Positions 6,091-9,708 of a DNA stretch of 9,708 nucleotides are shown here, one piece after another. Below the pieces are notes generated by a model. It was not told the DNA's origin and made no database searches. It was given only the letters and a program-made list of their open reading frames with translations. Within the stretch, counting starts at the first letter, position 1, and every line of letters begins with the position of its first letter. The DNA comes from Pseudomonadota bacterium (lineage in GTDB: Bacteria; Pseudomonadota; Alphaproteobacteria; Rhizobiales; Aestuariivirgaceae): positions 1 to 9,708 of the forward strand of contig JAEKFU010000085.1 of assembly GCA_016522385.1 (NCBI GenBank), in the 5' to 3' direction. A program made the translations under genes and the position numbers.

Positions 6091-8301
6091 ATGCGTTGGC
6101 ACAGCCTGACTTTGTTGGTGTTACTGACGTTTGCCAGTCTTGCTCTGGCCGGTGCCGGTCAGCTGGCAAATGCCCAGCAATCAGACGCAGCGCTCTCCAA
6201 GGAATCGATTGCCGAGCTGTCCGATGAGCAGGTCCGCCGCCTCTTGCTCGAGAAGTTGTCAAAGGGCCCGCGCCAAAGCGCCGGTGGTCATAGCGATGAC
6301 TATCATCCGGCCGTCATCGCCTTCCGCCTGCAACGCGCCTTCGGCAAGGTGCAGGAGCGCGCCACAACAATTTTCGGAACAGCCGATCAATTCCCTGCCA
6401 TTCCTGGCACGGCCTGGCGCAAACTCACCCAGAACCGCGAATATGGCAGTTTCGCCAGGTTCTTGTGGGTCCTTCTGGTCGCTCTTGCGGGGGCCGGATT
6501 CATTGAATTGTTGCTGCGCGGTCGCTTCAAACGCATCGAAAATGACATTGCGTCGCGGGAACTGAGCGGTCTCAGTGCAAGGGCTGGGGCAGCACTGGGC
6601 ATATTCGTTACCCGAATAGCCCGCGCTGGTTTGTTCCTGGCGATTGCCACGGCAATCTATTTTGTCCTAGCCGAAGACGAGGCCCGCGACCGCACCGTGT
6701 TTATCTTCTATCTCTCGGCCATCGCCGTGGTGCGCACCGTCGCCGCCGCCTCCGCCAGCTACTTCGCGCCTGGCCGCCCGGCTGCCAGAATCCCATTGTT
6801 CAGCAACGTCCAGGCCAGGAGTTTGCATCTGACCATTATGGGTGCCGTGGTGTTTGGCGCCTTTGGCTTTTTCACCTGCGCGCTTTTCGGCACCCTTGGC
6901 ATCACAGGCGACGTTCATACCCTGCTCCTGATTTCGGTCGGTGCAATGACAACGTTGTTGCTAGCGGGATCAATATTCGTCAATCGCAAGGCTATCGCTG
7001 TTGATATTTGCCCTGAACATAATGACCCGCACCAGTTTCGCGCGGTTTGCGGGCGGGTCTATCCGGTGCTTTTCACCATCTTCATATTGGTCCTGTTTGT
7101 CGGGCTGGTCACTGCTGCTTTCCTCGACTATACGCCACGCTTCGGTGCTGCCTTGTTCACCATTGCCGTCGGGCTGGTCTGGCCTGGGATCGATGCGGCA
7201 CTGGAACGCGAAGCCACCCTACGCGGTGAGGACAACAATCAGGTCGCTGCCGCGGTGATGCGGGTCACACGGCTGGCCGTCGTCTGTCTCCTGGTATTCT
7301 TGCTCGCTGCTGCCTGGCGGGTCGACTTCTTTGCTATGGCTGGCGGAGGCATTGGCGAGCTGTTGGCAGGCGCCGTGTTGCAGATCGCCATTACTCTGTT
7401 CGTTGCCTATGGTGTATGGCAGATGATCCGCATCTGGATCGACCGCAAGATTGCCCAGGAAGACGCCGAGAGGGCGGCCGAACATGGTGACGTGGGTGAG
7501 ATGGAATTGGGCGGGACCGGCCTGTCGCGTATCCGCACCTTGCTGCCGCTGATCAAGCGTACCGTACAGCTAACCCTGGGGATCATCGCGATGATGATTG
7601 TCCTGTCGTCGCTCGGTGTGAATATCGGCCCGGTGCTGGCCGGCGCCGGGGTCGTCGGCCTGGCCATCGGATTCGGTTCGCAAACTCTGGTCCGCGACAT
7701 CGTCTCCGGCATCTTCTTTCTCATCGACGATGCCTTCCGACTCGGCGAATATGTCGAATTGGGCGATGTGCGCGGCTCTGTCGAACATGTCTCGATCCGA
7801 TCGATGCGCCTGCGCCATCACCGTGGCGCGGTTCATACTGTGCCTTTCGGTGAGATCAAGACGCTGACCAATCACTCGCGCGACTGGGCGATCATGAAAC
7901 TCAAATTCCGGGTTCCATTTGACACCGACGTCGACAGGGTGCGCAAGATACTGAAGGTGGTCGGTCAAGAGCTGCTCGATCATCCCGATATCAAGGACGA
8001 CTTCATTCAGCCGTTCAAATCACAAGGCGCCGTAGAGGTGGATGACTATGGCTTTGTAATCTCGACCAAGTTCATGTCGAAACCGGGCAAGCAGTTCCTG
8101 ATCCGGCGTTATGCCTTCGCGGCCGTACAGGACGCATTCGAGGAACACGGCATCGAGTTCGCCCGTCCGAAACTCGATGTAACTGTCGAGGATGGCGACG
8201 ACGACGAATTGCCCGAGAGCGCCAAGGCGCAAAAGCGCAGTGCTGCGGCATCCGGCGCTGCCGGCAAAGTTGCAGCGACCGTCGACGCAGCTGCCGAATA
8301 G
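6091..8301 (+). CDS. Large MscS-family mechanosensitive ion channel, YbiO-like
   Basis: The predicted 736-residue inner-membrane channel would open on membrane tension and release solutes during hypo-osmotic shock. It begins with a signal peptide (hydrophobic core about 5-20, likely cut after the ANA at 26-28), then a hydrophilic, presumably periplasmic segment to about 118. About eleven hydrophobic helices follow, near 121-141, 168-193, 203-220, 244-268, 275-296, 322-345, 350-366, 393-413, 421-446, 488-508 and 510-545. The last is the Gly/Ala-rich MscS pore helix ending in LAIGFGSQTLVRDI, followed by the beta domain (LGEYVELGDVRGSVEHVSIR) and an alpha/beta C-terminal domain to about 695. An acidic then Ala/Lys-rich tail (701-736) ends the protein. 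Length and layout resemble E. coli YbiO (741 residues). The ATG at 6091 is supported by the signal peptide and by a purine-rich AGAAGA just before it. It appears monocistronic. Confidence 0.93.
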   Translation: MRWHSLTLLVLLTFASLALAGAGQLANAQQSDAALSKESIAELSDEQVRRLLLEKLSKGPRQSAGGHSDDYHPAVIAFRLQRAFGKVQERATTIFGTADQFPAIPGTAWRKLTQNREYGSFARFLWVLLVALAGAGFIELLLRGRFKRIENDIASRELSGLSARAGAALGIFVTRIARAGLFLAIATAIYFVLAEDEARDRTVFIFYLSAIAVVRTVAAASASYFAPGRPAARIPLFSNVQARSLHLTIMGAVVFGAFGFFTCALFGTLGITGDVHTLLLISVGAMTTLLLAGSIFVNRKAIAVDICPEHNDPHQFRAVCGRVYPVLFTIFILVLFVGLVTAAFLDYTPRFGAALFTIAVGLVWPGIDAALEREATLRGEDNNQVAAAVMRVTRLAVVCLLVFLLAAAWRVDFFAMAGGGIGELLAGAVLQIAITLFVAYGVWQMIRIWIDRKIAQEDAERAAEHGDVGEMELGGTGLSRIRTLLPLIKRTVQLTLGIIAMMIVLSSLGVNIGPVLAGAGVVGLAIGFGSQTLVRDIVSGIFFLIDDAFRLGEYVELGDVRGSVEHVSIRSMRLRHHRGAVHTVPFGEIKTLTNHSRDWAIMKLKFRVPFDTDVDRVRKILKVVGQELLDHPDIKDDFIQPFKSQGAVEVDDYGFVISTKFMSKPGKQFLIRRYAFAAVQDAFEEHGIEFARPKLDVTVEDGDDDELPESAKAQKRSAAASGAAGKVAATVDAAAE

Positions 8302-8353
8302 GCCTTCAGCCTTCGTCATTCTGCAAATCGATCAACAATCACGATCTATTTTC

Positions 8354-8382
8354 TTTTCGTCACGTTACATTGAGCGCATAAT
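8354..8382 (+). promoter_or_regulatory. Possible weak promoter of the hisA-like gene
   Basis: The stretch 8330-8400 is more AT-rich than its surroundings. It holds a CATAAT at 8377-8382 that resembles a -10 box, 41 bases upstream of the start codon. The matching -35 position (TTTTCG at 8354-8359, 17-base spacer) is a poor match to consensus. The 121-base gap after the channel gene fits an independent promoter, but the boxes themselves are only suggestive. Confidence 0.25.
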
Positions 8383-8410
8383 CCAACTGCACAATCAAAA
8401 ATGTAGGCCC

Positions 8411-8418
8411 AGGGAGGT
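8411..8418 (+). promoter_or_regulatory. Strong ribosome binding site deciding the hisA-like start
   Basis: AGGGAGGT matches seven of eight bases of the ideal anti-16S complement and sits four bases before the ATG at 8423. The frame is open upstream to 8192, inside the channel gene. This site, and the match to the HisA N-terminus directly after it, fix 8423 as the real start. Confidence 0.85.
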
Positions 8419-8422
8419 AGTC

Positions 8423-9166
8423 ATGATTGTCTATCCCGATATTGAGTTGCAGAACGGGCGTTGTGTGAACCTGGTCCGTGGCCAGATGGATGTACCGGTA
8501 GTGTATGACGTGGACCCGCTCGATGCGGCATGTGAGTTTGCAGCCCAAGGCGCAGAGTGGCTGCACGTTGTGGATCTGGATGCCGTGGTTAATCAGGGCA
8601 GCAATACCGATTTGATTACCCAGATTATTCGTAAAGCAAGTGCGTGTGTACAGGTCGCCGGTGGCATTCGTTCGATTGATACCGTTCGCGATTGGATCGA
8701 TGCCGGCGCCGGACATGTGGTAATCGCCACCGCCGCCGTCAAGGACCCGGCCTTCGTCAAGGCCGCTGCCGTTGCGTATCCCGATCAGGTTGTGGTCAGT
8801 GTTGATGCTCGCCAGGGCCGGGTCGTTGTCGAGGGATGGCGCGAAACAACGGCCTTCACACCGGTCGAATTTGCCCGCCAATTCGAAGACGTACCGCTGG
8901 CCGCGATCATTTATACCGACATCGATCGCGACGATGATTTGCCCGAAAGCTCACTATCGCATACCGCAGAACTGGCCGATCAGGTTGCCACACCGGTCAT
9001 CGCCAGCGGTGTCGTGAAGGGGCTCGATGATATTTCGACGCTCAAATATCTGCCCAATATTGCCGGTGCGATCACCGGCAGGGCGCTCTTTGGCGGTGCA
9101 TTCGAGTTGTCCGAAGCCCTTGCGATCGTCTATGAGCCGCCCGAACCGATTGCCGCATTCCAGTAG
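8423..9166 (+). CDS. HisA-like TIM-barrel protein (divergent phosphoribosyl isomerase paralogue)
   Basis: The predicted 247-residue (beta/alpha)8 protein aligns end to end with HisA, the ProFAR isomerase of histidine biosynthesis. Examples are NGRCVNLVRGQMD at 11-23, QGAEWLHVVDLDA at 42-54, IRSIDTVRDWIDAG at 82-95, VDARQGRVVVEGW at 127-139 with Asp128, and YTDIDRD at 164-170. Several residues normally fixed in HisA are changed. The catalytic Asp of the first strand (PAIDL) is Glu8 in PDIEL. GGGIR becomes AGGIR (79-83), GTVA becomes ATAA (102-105), the second phosphate loop SGGV becomes SGVV (195-198), and the RDG after strand six becomes RDD. The fold assignment is secure, but canonical HisA activity is doubtful. 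I leave the symbol empty because the bona fide hisA is probably elsewhere, next to hisH/hisF. No other his gene adjoins it, and it is preceded by a strong ribosome binding site and its own upstream gap. Confidence 0.85.
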   Translation: MIVYPDIELQNGRCVNLVRGQMDVPVVYDVDPLDAACEFAAQGAEWLHVVDLDAVVNQGSNTDLITQIIRKASACVQVAGGIRSIDTVRDWIDAGAGHVVIATAAVKDPAFVKAAAVAYPDQVVVSVDARQGRVVVEGWRETTAFTPVEFARQFEDVPLAAIIYTDIDRDDDLPESSLSHTAELADQVATPVIASGVVKGLDDISTLKYLPNIAGAITGRALFGGAFELSEALAIVYEPPEPIAAFQ

Positions 9167-9209
9167 CCAAAACGGCGGAAAGTCGGCAGCAAATGTGGCT
9201 CCGTACCTG

Positions 9210-9236
9210 AAAAAAGCCCTCTGCACTGCAAGAGGG
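9210..9236 (-). terminator. Intrinsic terminator pointing leftward (minus strand)
   Basis: A six-base-pair stem (9217-9222 with 9231-9236, CCCTCT/AGAGGG) is extended by two inner G-C pairs (9223-9224 with 9228-9229) around a three-base loop, with one bulged base. Six A residues at 9210-9215 lie on its left side, so on the minus strand the stem is followed by C and six T. This is a classic Rho-independent terminator for leftward transcription. On the + strand the stem is followed by GGTGG, not T, so it would not serve the HisA-like gene in the usual way. No minus-strand gene lies to its right in the window. Confidence 0.65.
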
Positions 9237-9292
9237 GGTGGAAAATCGCGACCCAAACGGGTAAGCAACAGCAGCAATACGGCCCGAACGGC

Positions 9293-9308
9293 GATGATTG
9301 GATGATTG
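9293..9308 (+). repeat. Tandem 8-base duplication in the infA leader
   Basis: GATGATTG is repeated twice head to tail without mismatch, about 60 bases before the IF-1 start codon. It could be replication slippage or a paired binding site. Nothing else in the sequence favours either. Confidence 0.5.
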
Positions 9309-9325
9309 AATCAGCGGTGACGATG

Positions 9326-9338
9326 TGGCGAAACGCCA
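9326..9338 (+). repeat. Small hairpin just upstream of the infA ribosome binding site
   Basis: TGGCG-AAA-CGCCA forms a perfect five-base-pair stem with a three-base loop, ending 17 bases before the AGGAG at 9356-9360. In the transcript it would be a small stable hairpin in the 5' leader, close enough to affect ribosome loading. On the minus strand it would lie near the start of the putative antisense transcript. Confidence 0.35.
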
Positions 9339-9368
9339 TGAAGATGCCGCGCTAAAGGAGATGAATGC

Positions 9369-9644
9369 ATGGCCAAAGAAGAGTTGCTCGAATTTGATGG
9401 GGTAGTGACCGACATCCTGCCCGATGCCAGATACCGGGTAAAACTCGAAAATGACCATGAGATCATTGCTTACACCTCCGGTCGGATGAAAAAGAACCGC
9501 ATCAAGACGCTGGTCGGTGATCGCGTCACCGTTGAAATGACACCTTATGATCTCGACAAGGGCAGGGTGGTTTACCGTCACAAGGACGAGCGCGCCGGTG
9601 GCGCGCTCAAGCCGCAGCCTCGCCGCCAGTTCCGTCGTCGCTGA
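9369..9644 (+). CDS. infA: Translation initiation factor IF-1, long form with basic C-terminal tail
   Basis: This is the single-domain OB-fold initiation factor that binds the 30S A site with IF-2 and IF-3. Residues 1-72 match IF-1 throughout: MAKEELLEFDGVVTDILP, RYRVKLEN at 21-28, AYTSGRMKKNRIKTLVGDRV at 34-53 and VEMTPYDLDKGRVVYRHK at 55-72. Standard IF-1 ends near residue 72. This protein continues to 91 with a tail rich in Arg and Gly (DERAGG, then RRQFRRR), as in the longer second IF-1 copies of some proteobacteria. A strong AGGAG at 9356-9360 lies eight bases before the ATG at 9369. The gene is separated from the HisA-like gene by 202 bases, so it probably has its own promoter. In many alphaproteobacteria the standard infA is followed by maf; only 64 bases follow here, so this cannot be tested. 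The genome may carry a second, short infA. Confidence 0.93.
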   Translation: MAKEELLEFDGVVTDILPDARYRVKLENDHEIIAYTSGRMKKNRIKTLVGDRVTVEMTPYDLDKGRVVYRHKDERAGGALKPQPRRQFRRR

Positions 9645-9708
9645 TTGCTACCTGAAATCGTGGATCTGAGTGGATTGGGCCCTATTGCAAGGCCGCTCAA
9701 TTCGTGCC

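Noticed and set aside
8302..8360. Possible terminator after the channel gene (GGC-CTTCA-GCC and a loose ATCG/CGAT pair before a T-rich stretch)
   Set aside because: The stems are only three and four bases long with large loops and the T-run is interrupted.
9237..9368. Possible tRNA on the minus strand (a TTCAATC resembling a T-loop)
   Set aside because: The flanking bases do not form a T-stem and no D-arm, anticodon arm or acceptor stem can be folded.
9072..9581. A 169-codon minus-strand open frame opposite the HisA-like and infA genes
   Set aside because: It is antisense to two clear genes, runs through the minus-strand terminator and reads as low-information shadow sequence.
9645..9708. 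Possible terminator after infA (GGCC pairs around 9678-9695)
   Set aside because: The pairing is short and rests on self-complementary GGCC, with no T-tract before the window ends.

Overview
The window is about 60% GC by eye and fully coding on the + strand. It looks like the chromosome of an alphaproteobacterium, most likely Hyphomicrobiales (Rhizobiales) or a close relative. This rests on how the proteins read: the arginine-deiminase-like hydrolase, HisC-like aminotransferase and diaminopropionate ammonia-lyase resemble rhizobial family members I know. No rRNA, tRNA or other taxonomic marker is present, so the placement is an inference. I see no mobile element, prophage gene or CRISPR array.

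Region 1 (3-5640) is a tight five-gene operon of amino-acid/guanidino-compound catabolism. In order it encodes a guanidino-group-modifying enzyme of the amidinotransferase/DDAH/arginine-deiminase fold (5' end probably outside the window), an M20 N-carbamoyl-amino-acid hydrolase, a HisC-like PLP aminotransferase, a diaminopropionate ammonia-lyase-like fold-type II PLP enzyme, and an M24 (Xaa-Pro dipeptidase/creatinase fold) metallohydrolase. Gaps are 10, 10 and 7 bases, then a 14-base overlap. The enzyme types suggest stepwise dismantling: guanidino to ureido, ureido to amine, then diamine to keto acid plus ammonia. A 2,3-diaminopropionate derivative such as 2-amino-3-guanidinopropionate or albizziine is an attractive candidate substrate, but this is a hypothesis. 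No transporter or regulator of the operon lies in the window.

Region 2 (5641-6090) is a 450-base gap with no convincing gene, only a few short inverted repeats. Region 3 (6091-8301) is a large MscS-family mechanosensitive channel with a signal peptide and about eleven membrane segments, similar in layout to E. coli YbiO.

Region 4 (8302-9708) holds a HisA-like TIM-barrel protein that departs from canonical HisA at catalytic and phosphate-binding motifs, then a 202-base gap and a long-form translation initiation factor IF-1 with a basic C-terminal tail. The gap contains an intrinsic terminator that points leftward, against every gene in the window, which suggests a small minus-strand transcript across the infA leader.

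The points most worth following are the operon as a possible undescribed degradation pathway, the Asp-to-Ala change in its ammonia-lyase, the divergent HisA paralogue and the antisense terminator.
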